In this document: positions 18,042 to 27,258 of the stretch, one piece after another | Position numbering within the stretch: the stretch's first letter is position 1 | Layout of the letters: each line of letters starts with the position of its first letter | From: JBMNFI01 sp050949225 | GTDB lineage: Bacteria > Bacillota > Dehalobacteriia > UBA4068 | DNA length: 64,000 bases | NCBI GenBank assembly: GCA_050949225.1 | Contig: JBMNFI010000001.1 | Span: forward strand, 840,447 to 904,446 | Direction of reading: 5' to 3' | Translations under genes and position numbers: made by a program | The notes under the pieces: generated by a model | Databases searched by the model: none | Told to the model about the DNA's origin: nothing | The model's input: only the letters and a program-made list of their open reading frames with translations

Positions 18042-18770
18042 CTATTCATCTTCTAATGAAGTCAATTCCTGCAAATCAACTTCCTTCTCATCATTTTCAT
18101 AAGGATAAGATCCTTTATCATTGCCGCATTTTTCACAATCATAATTTTCATACTTTAAGCAACACATTAAACGCCCGCACATACCGGAAATCTTGGCGGG
18201 GTTAAGAGAAAGATTCTGTTTTTTAGCCATTTTAATAGACACCGGTTGAAAGTCACTTAAAATAGAATAGCAGCATAAAACCCTTCCGCAACAACCCAAT
18301 CCACCCAAAATTTTCGCCTCATCCCGCACGCCGATTTGCCGCATTTCAATACGAGTACGAAAAACATGAGCTAAATCCTTAACCAGTTCACGGAAATCAA
18401 CTCTACCCTCGGCAGTAAAGTAAAAAATTATTTTACTCACATCAAAAGTATAAGAAACCTCCACCAGTTTAATCGGCAAATTATGCTGTAGAATCTTTTC
18501 TTGGCAAATTTTAAAAGCTTTTTTTTCAGCCAGTTTATTTTGTTCACATTTTTCCAGATCCTCAGGCGTAGCCTTACGTACAACATCTTTTAAGGGGTTG
18601 ACCAATTCGCTGCCCTCAACCTCTTTAGGAACGACAGCGACATAACCAAATTCCAGCCCCCTGGCAGTCTCCACCACCACATTATCATTAACCTCTAGCT
18701 CCAGGTCTAGAGGATGAAAATAATATATTTTCCCGGCTCGTTTAAAACGAACTCCTACTATTTTAACCAT
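18042..18770 (-). CDS. ricT: PSP1-domain protein RicT (YaaT)
   Basis: 242 residues. The PSP1 domain makes up the C-terminal two thirds. Clustered cysteines (160, 161, 166, 167, 198, 203, 204, 212 and 215) match the Fe-S ligand set of RicT, a subunit of the RicTAF complex that stimulates RNase Y-dependent mRNA maturation and affects sporulation and competence in Bacillus. The acidic C-terminal tail is not conserved. CGGAGG precedes the ATG. It lies between holB and yabA, the conserved position. Confidence 0.93.
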   Translation of the reverse strand: MVKIVGVRFKRAGKIYYFHPLDLELEVNDNVVVETARGLEFGYVAVVPKEVEGSELVNPLKDVVRKATPEDLEKCEQNKLAEKKAFKICQEKILQHNLPIKLVEVSYTFDVSKIIFYFTAEGRVDFRELVKDLAHVFRTRIEMRQIGVRDEAKILGGLGCCGRVLCCYSILSDFQPVSIKMAKKQNLSLNPAKISGMCGRLMCCLKYENYDCEKCGNDKGSYPYENDEKEVDLQELTSLEDE

Positions 18771-18856
18771 TTTACCTCCGATTAATTTTAAATATACTAA
18801 CTCTATAACATTACTATTTTATCTTAAATAGACCACTAACTCAAGCATTGAGTGTC

Positions 18857-19696
18857 CTAACTGGCAAACCATGTCCAAAAACGGACAAAAAACACATCAG
18901 CTAATAATCGCTGGTTAATATTTCTTCTCAATAAATCAATCGCCCGCTCGCAAAAGAGAGCGGCCTCCACAGCGACTTGACCGCAAAAAGGCCCTTGTCC
19001 CTTTCTGATATTTTGATGCAGCAACCATAAGATTGCCGAAAGAAATACAATTAAAGATTCTCGTTCTTTATGCCAGCTTTGCGCAAAGACCATGATCCTG
19101 GCCAAAGAATATCCACTAAGGTTATCCAAAAAATCCTCTGCTCGCACCATCATTTCCGCAAGAGTCTCTTCGGTCAGTAAAAAACCGTTTTCTCCACCCA
19201 AATTATAAAGCCGGCAACGTGAAATAATAGTCGGCAAAACCCCCTGCTGCTTATCAGCACACAAAATAAAAATCGTCTCGCTTGGCGGTTCTTCCAATAT
19301 TTTAAGCAGGCTGTTGGCTGCCTCTTCTTTCATACGATCGGCGTTCCGGATAATAAAAACCTTTTTACCTCCCTCATACGAATGTAAATTGGCTTCCGTT
19401 TGCATTTTCCTCAGCTGCTGAATACGAATGACATCATTATCCGGCTTAATAATCCGCAGATCAACTAAATTACCACTTTTGGCCTTACGACAATTTATGC
19501 ACCGGTTACAAGGCTGTCCGGATAAAGGATTGTGACAAAAAATAGCTCGTGCAAATAATTCGGCCTGACGATCAGCTGTCACTCCGCAAAACAAATAGGC
19601 ATGGCTAATCTGCCCTTGAGCAATTTGTGTCGCCAAAGACGCCTCAAGCAACCCCTCATCGGTGATTTCCATCATCTCTCTGCCTAGATCATACAT
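18857..19696 (-). CDS. holB: DNA polymerase III delta' subunit
   Basis: 279 residues, clamp-loader AAA+ subunit. The zinc module Cys-x8-Cys-x2-Cys-x2-Cys lies near 54-69, and the sensor-like NADRMKEEAANSLLKILEEPP segment, shared with DnaX/HolB, follows. The Walker A position is degenerate, as is normal for delta'. The ATG at 19696 lies inside the 3' end of tmk (13-base overlap), suggesting translational coupling; a second ATG eight codons in is an alternative. The small genes yaaQ and yaaR, present between tmk and holB in Bacillus, are absent here. Confidence 0.9.
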   Translation of the reverse strand: MYDLGREMMEITDEGLLEASLATQIAQGQISHAYLFCGVTADRQAELFARAIFCHNPLSGQPCNRCINCRKAKSGNLVDLRIIKPDNDVIRIQQLRKMQTEANLHSYEGGKKVFIIRNADRMKEEAANSLLKILEEPPSETIFILCADKQQGVLPTIISRCRLYNLGGENGFLLTEETLAEMMVRAEDFLDNLSGYSLARIMVFAQSWHKERESLIVFLSAILWLLHQNIRKGQGPFCGQVAVEAALFCERAIDLLRRNINQRLLADVFFVRFWTWFAS

Positions 19697-20310
19697 TTTA
19701 TCAGCTTCTCCTCAACCACAGCTTTAATATCTGCAAAAATTTCCGAGGGCGTCCTTTCCGCCTCAAGAGTAATGATTCTTTGTCGATTTTGTTCCGCTAT
19801 CTGATCATAAGCCGACTTAACACGCAGATAAAAATCCTGATCTTCTTGCTCTATACGGTCAACACCTTTCCATCTTCCCATAGCTACATCTAAGGAAATC
19901 TCTAAATAAAAGGTCACATCCGGCAAACAACCTTGCAAAGAAAAATCATTTAAGGCCTCCAATATCGCTATGGAGATACCCCTTCCTCCTCCTTGATAGG
20001 CGATAAAGGAATCTATATAGCGATCGCAAATCACAATTTTACCCGCATTTAAGGCAGGCTTTATTACCTCTGACACATGTTGCGCTCTATCTGCTGCAAA
20101 CAGCAACACTTCTGCCGCATCATTGATCTGCTCCTGACCATTTTCTAACAATAACTGACGCAAACCTCTACCCAATGATGAACCACCGGGTTGACAAGTC
20201 AAGCAAGCCGCTTGACCCTTTTGCAGCAGCCATTCATATAAAAGTTGTGATTGCAATGTTTTTCCGCAACCATCGATACCTTCAAAAGTAATTAGTAAGC
20301 CCCTCGTCAT
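19684..20310 (-). CDS. tmk: Thymidylate kinase
   Basis: 208 residues from ATG 20310; an in-frame upstream start (20373) would add 21 non-conserved residues. It phosphorylates dTMP to dTDP. P-loop GIDGCGKT is at 11-18, CDRYIDS carries the DR motif, and a Gly/Arg lid region follows. It overlaps holB by 13 bases and begins the minus-strand housekeeping run. Confidence 0.95.
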   Translation of the reverse strand: MTRGLLITFEGIDGCGKTLQSQLLYEWLLQKGQAACLTCQPGGSSLGRGLRQLLLENGQEQINDAAEVLLFAADRAQHVSEVIKPALNAGKIVICDRYIDSFIAYQGGGRGISIAILEALNDFSLQGCLPDVTFYLEISLDVAMGRWKGVDRIEQEDQDFYLRVKSAYDQIAEQNRQRIITLEAERTPSEIFADIKAVVEEKLIKCMI

Positions 20311-20414
20311 CGAAATGCTTCTTCCCCTCTGCCTTAATATAACATTAGTATTATTAACTTCTAACTTCGGCATTAATCAAGCACTTTCCTTGAAAAAAGC
20401 ATCATTATTTTAAT

Positions 20415-20437
20415 AATTACTGTAGATATGATATAAT
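20415..20437 (+). promoter_or_regulatory. Extended -10 promoter of thpR
   Basis: ATGATATAAT with TATAAT at 20432-20437 and TG one base upstream; the -35 box is poor. The same decamer occurs before purC and gatC. Confidence 0.6.
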
Positions 20438-20467
20438 TACGGTACTTTTTTATCAAAGGAGTTCAAA

Positions 20468-21010
20468 ATGCGCCTTTTTATTGCTTTACCTTTGCCGCCC
20501 AAAATCACCCGAGAACTGACAAATAATGTGAAAAATATTCAGCCCTACTGCACAAGAGGTAATTTCAGCGATCCTCAAAATTACCATCTGACTTTGCACT
20601 TTCTTGGTGATTGCACAGCAGCACAACTAATCAATTTACAAAAACTTCTCCCCGACTTAGCCGCTAAACATCAACAATTCACCCTGCATTTGGATAGATG
20701 CGGCACCTTTGTCAGGGGTAACCGACACATTCTATGGAGGGGAATCAAGCCCCCCTATCCGGAGCTTTTATATTTGGTACAGGATTTAGAAGAAAAGCTT
20801 TCTAATCTTGGCTGGATGGCTGAATCAAGAACCTTTAAACCACATCTAACTTTAGCAAGACAAGTTGTTTTTACCCGGGAATTGACAAAAATAGCCATTA
20901 AAGAACAACCTTTGTCATTTAGCGTCAAGCAGCTTGCTCTGATGGAAAGCCATTTACTTGAAGGTAAACTAACCTATACACCCCTTTGTCTTGCGAATCT
21001 AAAACATTAA
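20468..21010 (+). CDS. thpR: RNA 2',3'-cyclic phosphodiesterase (2H family)
   Basis: 180 residues. Two His-x-Thr-x motifs, His40-Leu-Thr42 and His126-Leu-Thr128, form the active site of the 2H phosphoesterase fold. ThpR opens 2',3'-cyclic phosphate ends to 2'-phosphates and can ligate tRNA half-molecules in vitro. AAAGGAG precedes the ATG. It is a single gene between divergent tmk and the convergent moaF. Confidence 0.92.
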   Translation: MRLFIALPLPPKITRELTNNVKNIQPYCTRGNFSDPQNYHLTLHFLGDCTAAQLINLQKLLPDLAAKHQQFTLHLDRCGTFVRGNRHILWRGIKPPYPELLYLVQDLEEKLSNLGWMAESRTFKPHLTLARQVVFTRELTKIAIKEQPLSFSVKQLALMESHLLEGKLTYTPLCLANLKH

Positions 21011-21051
21011 ATATTAATAAAGCAGCAGACTTTTTCTGCTGCTTTATTAAT
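21009..21051. terminator. Bidirectional terminator between thpR and moaF
   Basis: ATTAATAAAGCAGCAG and its complement form a 16-base stem with T-rich loop and tails; it serves both convergent genes and reaches into the last moaF codons. Confidence 0.85.
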
Positions 21052-21865
21052 CAAAATCATATTTCGTACGATTAAGCACTTTAGCATAAGATCCGGCGGG
21101 GAAGTTTTTTACTTTATCCATATCATATGATTCATATCCGTAAATCTTACCATAAGAACGCATCTTTGCAAGATCCTCAACGACCGAACCAAAAGTCGGC
21201 ACAATTCTTTCCAGCCATAGAAACCAATACAGCTGATCTGCTAATTTCCAATAAAAACACCGATCCGTATCACATAACCCTTTTTCTATCCCCTTTAAAC
21301 AATGCCAGGTATAGAAGTTTTCATTAAGATATATATGTTCATACACATCATTAGTGCTATAAACAAACTGGATCCGTTCACCAACTAAATCAGCAGTAGG
21401 CTGATGTTTAGGCGTAGCGGCACTAAAAGGCTCATTAAGAGCAGCATGCTTAAATTCCACCTTCACAGAAGTAAGCGGCAACCCCTTATCCCCTCTTTCA
21501 AACTGTGAAACAGCCACTTCCCCCTGGGTAGGCATTGTACCAATGGCAGTAGTTGCTATCTTTTTGTTAACATCCACAACAGTTGTAATAGACTTGGTTT
21601 CCCCATACGAATAAATAAAATCGATAAAATAAATGCCTTCCCGCGGTGAAACTGCATGATAAATAGCAGAGTGTACATTATCACAATAAGTAAATTTGAT
21701 AGTTTCCATATCTAAAAATTCATAGCTGACCTGTTGCCCATCTTCATAAAACAGTTCCATCTTTTGTCCCACAAAATCGGGAGTCTGAGGCAGGCTAAAC
21801 TCACTGAATCCTTCCGACAACTCCTGAACAGTAACAAAATCTCTTTTGTGATTAGCGGTGTCCAT
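21047..21865 (-). CDS. moaF: MoaF-family protein
   Basis: 272 residues with the two-part MoaF layout: an N-terminal lipocalin-like half (about 1-150) and a C-terminal half holding YEHIYLNENFYTWHC, then DTDRC and VKNFPAG. MoaF was named from molybdenum-regulated operons, but its biochemical role is not established; some relatives act in tyramine or catechol metabolism regulation. AAAGGAG precedes the ATG. No molybdenum gene is next to it, though the window has a W/Mo oxidoreductase 19 kb away. Confidence 0.85.
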   Translation of the reverse strand: MDTANHKRDFVTVQELSEGFSEFSLPQTPDFVGQKMELFYEDGQQVSYEFLDMETIKFTYCDNVHSAIYHAVSPREGIYFIDFIYSYGETKSITTVVDVNKKIATTAIGTMPTQGEVAVSQFERGDKGLPLTSVKVEFKHAALNEPFSAATPKHQPTADLVGERIQFVYSTNDVYEHIYLNENFYTWHCLKGIEKGLCDTDRCFYWKLADQLYWFLWLERIVPTFGSVVEDLAKMRSYGKIYGYESYDMDKVKNFPAGSYAKVLNRTKYDFD

Positions 21866-21926
21866 AAACTCATCTCCTTTTGTTTAATAAATGGCAAGCT
21901 CCATCGTTCTTATCATTATAGCAAAT

Positions 21927-21966
21927 AATAAAACAACACGCCATAGTTTTATATGGCGTGTTGTTA
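21927..21966 (-). terminator. Terminator of lysA
   Basis: AACAACACGCCAT and its complement form the stem with flanking A and T runs. Confidence 0.8.
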
Positions 21967-21974
21967 TTAGTTTT

Positions 21975-23228
21975 CTAAAGCTCAGAGAAATCCAGAGTAG
22001 CAAACAGATCTTCAATGGTCTCAGCACGTCTAATCTCTTGCACACTACCATCCTCTTTTAAAAGCAATTCCCGTGAACGTAGCTTGCTATTATAATTAAA
22101 ACCCATTGCCTGACCATGCGCACCTGTGTCATGAATAATCAAAATATCCCCTTTGGTAATCTGCGGCAAAGCCCTGTCAACAGCAAATTTATCGTTATTC
22201 TCACACAGCGAACCTGTAACATCATAAACATGATCAAGAGGAGAATTCTCTTTACCAAGCACAGTAATATGATGATAAGCCCCATATAAAGCGGGACGCA
22301 TTAAGTCTGCCATGCAGGCATCAACACCAATATATTTTTTATAAATATCCTTGTGATGAATGGCAGTAGTAACAAGATAACCATAAGGTCCTGTAATCAT
22401 CCGTCCGCTCTCTAAACAAATTTTCACCTTATCCATGCCCGCCGGAACCATAATTTGCTGATAAAGATTTTTAATACCATTAGCAAATTTACGCAAATCG
22501 ACTTCCTCATCCTCCGGCCTGTAAGGGATGCCAATACCTCCGCCTAAATTAATAAACTCTACCACCACGCCTGTTTTTTGCTGCAGATCTACGGCTAGAT
22601 TAAACATCATTTCAGCAGTTTCCCACAAATATTCCACATTGATTTCATTGGAAACAACCATGGTATGTAAACCGAAACGCTTAATCCCCTTAGTCTGCAA
22701 CCTCCTGATGGCATCAATGATATTATTTCTCGTCATACCATATTTAGCTTCTTCAGGATAACCAATAATGGTGTTACCGGTCTTACGCAAAGGACCGGGA
22801 TTAAAGCGAAAGGAGATAATCTCCGGCAAACCCGCTACTTCCTCTAGAAAATCAATATGAGTGATATCATCCAGGTTAATAACCGCATCCAGCTCTCTGG
22901 CTTTAACAAATTCCTCGGCCGGCGTGTTATTGGAAGTAAAACAAATGTTGTCCCCGAGAATACCTACTTTTTCCGCTAAAACTAATTCAGGATAAGAGCT
23001 GCAATCAGCACCAAAACCTTCCTCTTTTAATATCTTTAAAATATACGGATTTGGCAGGGCCTTCACCGCAAAATATTCCTTAAAGCTGGGAGTCCAGCTA
23101 AATGCAGACAACAATTCCCTGGCATTAGCGCGAATATCCTTTTCTAGATAAAGATGAAAAGGTGTACCATATTTAGCAACAATTTCCCTAATTTTTTGTT
23201 CACTGACAGGTATTTGCTTTTTTGACAT
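21975..23228 (-). CDS. lysA: Diaminopimelate decarboxylase
   Basis: 417 residues, PLP-dependent fold-type III enzyme making lysine from meso-diaminopimelate. Lys56 in FAVKAL is the Schiff-base lysine. GGGIG near 226 binds phosphate, ESGRMI holds the acidic PLP contact, and the CENNDKF segment contains the partner-subunit Cys. GGAGG precedes the ATG. It stands alone with its own terminator. Related decarboxylases of ornithine, arginine or carboxynorspermidine have similar folds, so the substrate is a family-based call. Confidence 0.85.
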   Translation of the reverse strand: MSKKQIPVSEQKIREIVAKYGTPFHLYLEKDIRANARELLSAFSWTPSFKEYFAVKALPNPYILKILKEEGFGADCSSYPELVLAEKVGILGDNICFTSNNTPAEEFVKARELDAVINLDDITHIDFLEEVAGLPEIISFRFNPGPLRKTGNTIIGYPEEAKYGMTRNNIIDAIRRLQTKGIKRFGLHTMVVSNEINVEYLWETAEMMFNLAVDLQQKTGVVVEFINLGGGIGIPYRPEDEEVDLRKFANGIKNLYQQIMVPAGMDKVKICLESGRMITGPYGYLVTTAIHHKDIYKKYIGVDACMADLMRPALYGAYHHITVLGKENSPLDHVYDVTGSLCENNDKFAVDRALPQITKGDILIIHDTGAHGQAMGFNYNSKLRSRELLLKEDGSVQEIRRAETIEDLFATLDFSEL

Positions 23229-23327
23229 TCTAATCCTCCCACAGCATATATTATAACATCCTTTTAATTATGACAAAATATTACTATTTAGTCAAGATAC
23301 CTACTCTAGTTTCATTCTCTAATTTCA

Positions 23328-24140
23328 TTAATAAAGCTCTTCTATGGGAATGGCCAAACCTGTATTCTCGCTATCCTTGATGGAGGCGAAAACTACTGCA
23401 GCCACCTCACCCCGGTCATTAAAAACAGGACTGCCACTGCTGCCAGGATAAATTGATCCGGTGATTAAGATTACCGGATGCTCAACATCTTGCAAAAACA
23501 AGGTTGCATTTACCACCGTCCCTTGACCGACAGTCCAGTCAAATCCTAAAGGATTACCAATAAAGATTACCTTATCCCCATTTGTTAAAGGATTTTTTGC
23601 CAATTTCAGACAAGGTAAGTTTTCCCCCTCAATCTCAAGAATCGCTAAATCAACATCTGAAAAGGTTTGCCATTTCCTGGTCATGAAAACTTGACCATCA
23701 GGAAAAGTCACCGTCAAAAGCTTAGCATCTTCCACCACATGCCTATTGGTCACAATTGCACCGTCCGCAGCAATATTAAAGCCTGTACCCTGAGAACCTA
23801 TGGAGCTAATACTGACCACTGAGGATTTTAAGGATTTAACCATAGGATCAGCAGAAAGTTCCGAGGATTGACGCAAAAACCCTAAATCCGGCAGATTTTT
23901 CAGCTGCAAAACTCCCGTATAGGACAGCACAAGAAAAGCTATCACTACTAAAACAGCCACTATGCTGAAAAAAACTCCCCGTGACTTACGCGATTTTTGA
24001 TCATCAGGGTGCCGATTAAGTTCTTTGATTTCTGCCATATCTAAATCCTGAAGATCCTCTGGCTTGGGGGGAATCTCCCACGGTTCTAAGTTTTCGTAGT
24101 CCTCTGGCTTGATATGGCGAACAATACGATATTTAGCCAT
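23328..24140 (-). CDS. Membrane-anchored trypsin-like serine protease
   Basis: 270 residues. An N-terminal cytoplasmic segment of about 54 residues rich in acidic and Pro residues is followed by one membrane helix (56-74) and an extracellular S1 protease domain. The triad is His134, Asp164 and Ser237 (in PGSSGSP). No PDZ domain follows, unlike HtrA; the protein ends soon after the last strand. It starts seven bases after the HAD gene, so the two are probably co-transcribed. The target is unknown. Confidence 0.85.
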   Translation of the reverse strand: MAKYRIVRHIKPEDYENLEPWEIPPKPEDLQDLDMAEIKELNRHPDDQKSRKSRGVFFSIVAVLVVIAFLVLSYTGVLQLKNLPDLGFLRQSSELSADPMVKSLKSSVVSISSIGSQGTGFNIAADGAIVTNRHVVEDAKLLTVTFPDGQVFMTRKWQTFSDVDLAILEIEGENLPCLKLAKNPLTNGDKVIFIGNPLGFDWTVGQGTVVNATLFLQDVEHPVILITGSIYPGSSGSPVFNDRGEVAAVVFASIKDSENTGLAIPIEELY

Positions 24141-24147
24141 AATTTCT

Positions 24148-24810
24148 CTATTCCACCTGTAGCTGTCTTAAAAATATTTCCAGAGCTTCTTGATCCCATT
24201 TTGTTAAGTAATGTATTGGTCTTTGCTCAATCCTCTGCCAGTTTTCTATGTGGCTGGAATTATAAGCAATAAATTTTTCCACTCCCGCCGCACTGGCTGA
24301 TTGAATATCTATAACGGCATCGCCGGTAGCAAGCAAATCACTTGCTTTCAGATGGGGAAATTGCTCCAAAGTATATAAAATCCCTTTAGGAGATGGTTTT
24401 AAAGCGGGAGTAACCCCACGACCCAACACCAGATCAAAATAATCACGTACACCTAAATGCTTGACCGTTTCTTCCGCATCTTGATGCACATTATTAGTAA
24501 TCAAAAAAAGGTTGGCGTGAGGCTTAACACCCTCTAAAATATCAAGGATACCTTTTTCCAAAACAGCCTTTTTAAGCCCCTCATATTCCACTTCTCTAAC
24601 CATTTGCCAAATTGCCGCCTGTAACTCCTCTGTCATTAAAGGATGGTTTTTGGCTGCCTGCATAATTGGTGAAACCGATAAGCTTTCATCCGGTTCTATT
24701 CCCGCCTCTTTTAACATGCGACAGGTCTTTGAATGCATCAAAGAATACTCAATAAAGGAGTGGATAACTGTATTGTCCATGTCAAAAATTATGCCTTTTT
24801 GTTTTTGCAT
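24148..24810 (-). CDS. HAD-superfamily hydrolase
   Basis: 220 residues from ATG 24810, which has AAGGGTG upstream; a GTG three codons earlier is the alternative. The HAD motif I FDMDNT places the nucleophile at Asp10 and acid/base Asp12. Motif II is LITNN, and motif III/IV is K-P-S-P-K-G followed by TGDAVIDI. A helical cap follows motif I. It is probably a phosphatase of the phosphoglycolate-phosphatase type; the substrate is unknown. It is coupled to the downstream protease gene. Confidence 0.85.
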   Translation of the reverse strand: MQKQKGIIFDMDNTVIHSFIEYSLMHSKTCRMLKEAGIEPDESLSVSPIMQAAKNHPLMTEELQAAIWQMVREVEYEGLKKAVLEKGILDILEGVKPHANLFLITNNVHQDAEETVKHLGVRDYFDLVLGRGVTPALKPSPKGILYTLEQFPHLKASDLLATGDAVIDIQSASAAGVEKFIAYNSSHIENWQRIEQRPIHYLTKWDQEALEIFLRQLQVE

Positions 24811-24965
24811 CTTATTCACCCTTGTTTTTTTATATTTTATAAAATTTTCCTCAATAGTATATATTAGTATATATTCTTTTCTTTTCGACAGTTTCCTTTC
24901 CGGCAGGGGAAAGAGTCATGGATAAAGAATATATCTATTTATCAAATATTTACTAATGGTGCTTT

Positions 24966-25679
24966 ATGAATAGTTTACGCTCTTGTTCTACCAATAACTT
25001 TTTTTCCTTAAACTCTTTTCAGCTTAAAATTTTGGCTTGTCTTTTTATGGCAATAGACCATGTTGGCTACATTATGTTTCCCGAATGCATGCTCTTACGG
25101 TTAATCGGACGTCTGGCCTTTCCTCTTTTTGCCTTCATGATTGCCAATGGCTTTTATTATACTAAAAATCGGCGCCGCTATTTGCTGCGCCTTTTTCTCT
25201 TTGGACTGGCCATTCAAATACCCTTTTACCTGTTTACCTCTTCGGAAATGCTCAACATCTTCTTTACCCTCTCGCTGGGACTGGCTGCTATTTGGCTCTA
25301 TGACCTGCTTAAGGACTGGCATAAGGGATGGGGGTTTTTGTGCGTTGCGGCCTGTGCGGTTTTAGCACAACTTTTACACCTGGACTACCAAGCCTATGGT
25401 GTGCTGCTGATTTTTACTTCTTATTTACTATTCAACGATCTAAAACGCTTAATCATTCCCTGGGGAATTATTAATTTCGCAAATTTCCTGCTGCTTTGCC
25501 TAACATCCAGCCAAGGCTTTCATTATCAATGGGCTTATATCCAATCGTTTTCCCTGGTCTCCATCATCTTCATTCTTATGTATAATCGACAGGAAGGACG
25601 TAAAGCCACTTTATTATTTTACATATTCTATCCGTCCCACCTGGCCGCGATCTATTTATTAAGCCAGATCATCAGATAA
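24966..25679 (+). CDS. TraX-family membrane protein
   Basis: 237 residues, mostly hydrophobic, with about eight predicted helices. The N-terminal AIDHVGYIMFP and RLIGRLAFPLFAFMIANGF pattern is the TraX signature; TraX acetylates F-pilin in conjugative plasmids, but chromosomal homologues in Bacillota are acyltransferase-like proteins of unknown substrate. There are no conjugation genes nearby. Ribosome site support before ATG 24966 is weak (ATGGTG), so the start is uncertain. Confidence 0.8.
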   Translation: MNSLRSCSTNNFFSLNSFQLKILACLFMAIDHVGYIMFPECMLLRLIGRLAFPLFAFMIANGFYYTKNRRRYLLRLFLFGLAIQIPFYLFTSSEMLNIFFTLSLGLAAIWLYDLLKDWHKGWGFLCVAACAVLAQLLHLDYQAYGVLLIFTSYLLFNDLKRLIIPWGIINFANFLLLCLTSSQGFHYQWAYIQSFSLVSIIFILMYNRQEGRKATLLFYIFYPSHLAAIYLLSQIIR

Positions 25680-25718
25680 GACCCATTTCGCAAAGGGGGG
25701 AGAGAAAATCGCTTTTAA

Positions 25719-26297
25719 TCAGTCCATTTCATCTATCGTCAATTTAAATGAGGGTATAAATTTATCAACAAAATATTCAACCTCGGGCATCTTTGCGTAT
25801 TTATCAAGTTCCTTTTTTATAGTTTTTTCTGCTTGTGCAAATTCACCGTTGCCGGCAGCAGTTTCTTCCAAACATTTAGCATAAGCACTAATTTTATCGG
25901 CCGCCTTGACCAAGTCGGCCGCTTTACCGGGTGACGGCGAAAAAAGCGGCGCAAAATCAGGGCGTAATTCAGCCGGCAAAAGCGAAAGCAACTTATCTTT
26001 GGCCACCTTTTCAATTTCTTTATAGGCAATATTAATCTCCGGATTGTAGTATTTGACAGGAGTGGGTAAATCACCAATTACCACCTCTCCGGCATCATGA
26101 TAAATTGCCAGTACCGCAACCTCCTGTGGGTCAACATCGCCGGCAAAATATTTATTACTAATCACAGCCAAGGCGTGAGCAATCATGGCCACCTGTAAGC
26201 TGTGCTCTTGAATGTTTTCCGGCAGCACATTCCGCATCAAGCTCCATCTTTTAATCAACTTCATGCGTGAAAGATAGGCAAAAAAATGACTGTTCAC
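25719..26297 (-). CDS. yfbR: 5'-deoxynucleotidase YfbR (HD domain)
   Basis: 192 residues, the YfbR length. The metal site of the HD fold is visible as His32 (in QEHSLQ), His67-Asp68 and the Glu after Ala-Gly, with a distal Asp near 137 (AADKIS). It hydrolyses 5'-deoxynucleoside monophosphates to deoxynucleosides. The start is GTG at 26297, supported by GGAGGG six bases upstream. It follows the serine dehydratase genes on the same strand, with an 11-base tandem repeat between. Confidence 0.92.
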   Translation of the reverse strand: MNSHFFAYLSRMKLIKRWSLMRNVLPENIQEHSLQVAMIAHALAVISNKYFAGDVDPQEVAVLAIYHDAGEVVIGDLPTPVKYYNPEINIAYKEIEKVAKDKLLSLLPAELRPDFAPLFSPSPGKAADLVKAADKISAYAKCLEETAAGNGEFAQAEKTIKKELDKYAKMPEVEYFVDKFIPSFKLTIDEMD

Positions 26298-26309
26298 AAA
26301 AAGCCCTCC

Positions 26310-26364
26310 TTGTTTATCATTCGTTTATCATTCGTTTATCATCCGTTTATCATCCGTTTATTAA
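26310..26364. repeat. 11-base tandem repeat between sdaAA and yfbR
   Basis: About four and a half copies of (T/C)CGTTTATCAT in a row. The array begins just behind the yfbR ribosome site and runs into the 3' end of sdaAA, whose last codons are part of the final unit. Confidence 0.9.
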
Positions 26365-27249
26365 CGGACAGCTATTTTCCTTGTTGATACGCTTTTCTAT
26401 TGCTAAAGCAGCCGGAGTGGCCGCCATACCACCCAAAGATGTTTCCTTTACAGCCGGCGGCATATTACGGCCTACATTATACATTGCTTCAACCATTTGG
26501 TCAAAGGGTACCACCGCCTGCATCCCGGAAAGCACTAAATCAGCCGATAATAATGCATTACTAACACCAATAGCATTTCTGGTATTACAAGGAGTTTCCA
26601 CCAATCCCGCCACAGGATCACAAACTAATCCCAAAAGATTGGAAATGGCAATCGCCGCCGCATCCAAAATTTTTCGAGGCCCTCCACCCATCAACTCTAC
26701 AGCCGCAGCTGCAGCCATACTGGATGCCACGCCAACCTCAGCCTGACATCCGCCAACGGCTCCGGAAATGGTAGCATTTTTAGCAAAAACTACACCGATT
26801 GCCCCCGCTGTCAAAAGACCGTTGAGCAGCTGTTCATCACTGAAACTTTGCGTCTCGGCCAAAGTAAAAAGTGCCGCAGGCAAAACTCCGCAAGCTCCGG
26901 CGGTCGGTGCCGCAACAATCCTGCCCATCGAAGCATTAACTTCTGAAGCTGCCAAAGCATAAGCCACGGCCTTACTCATACGGCTACCGCATAAAGGTGA
27001 TTTTTGTGCATATTCCCACATCTTGGCGGCTTGACCGCCAATAATCTTACCTCGATACCGTCCCTTTTGATCAGCCAACGGCTCTGTTACGCTTTGTTTC
27101 ATAATGTCCAAGTTCTTTTGCAGTCTTTTATAAATAGCCGCTTCCCTGATATCATTTTTTTCGGATTCATGCTGCAACATGATCTGATAAAAGGGCATTT
27201 CATATTTTTGAGCTAGATTTAATAAATCTTTTCCGCTGGAAAATTTCAT
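26350..27249 (-). CDS. sdaAA: L-serine dehydratase, iron-sulfur-dependent, alpha subunit
   Basis: 299 residues. With the beta subunit it deaminates L-serine to pyruvate and ammonia using a 4Fe-4S cluster. Likely cluster ligands are Cys168, Cys210 and Cys221; a further Cys120 lies in TAGACG. It starts nine bases after sdaAB with GGAG upstream of the ATG. The two-subunit form is typical of Bacillota. The 3' end overlaps a tandem repeat. Confidence 0.95.
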   Translation of the reverse strand: MKFSSGKDLLNLAQKYEMPFYQIMLQHESEKNDIREAAIYKRLQKNLDIMKQSVTEPLADQKGRYRGKIIGGQAAKMWEYAQKSPLCGSRMSKAVAYALAASEVNASMGRIVAAPTAGACGVLPAALFTLAETQSFSDEQLLNGLLTAGAIGVVFAKNATISGAVGGCQAEVGVASSMAAAAAVELMGGGPRKILDAAAIAISNLLGLVCDPVAGLVETPCNTRNAIGVSNALLSADLVLSGMQAVVPFDQMVEAMYNVGRNMPPAVKETSLGGMAATPAALAIEKRINKENSCPLING

Positions 27250-27258
27250 CTTTTTCTC

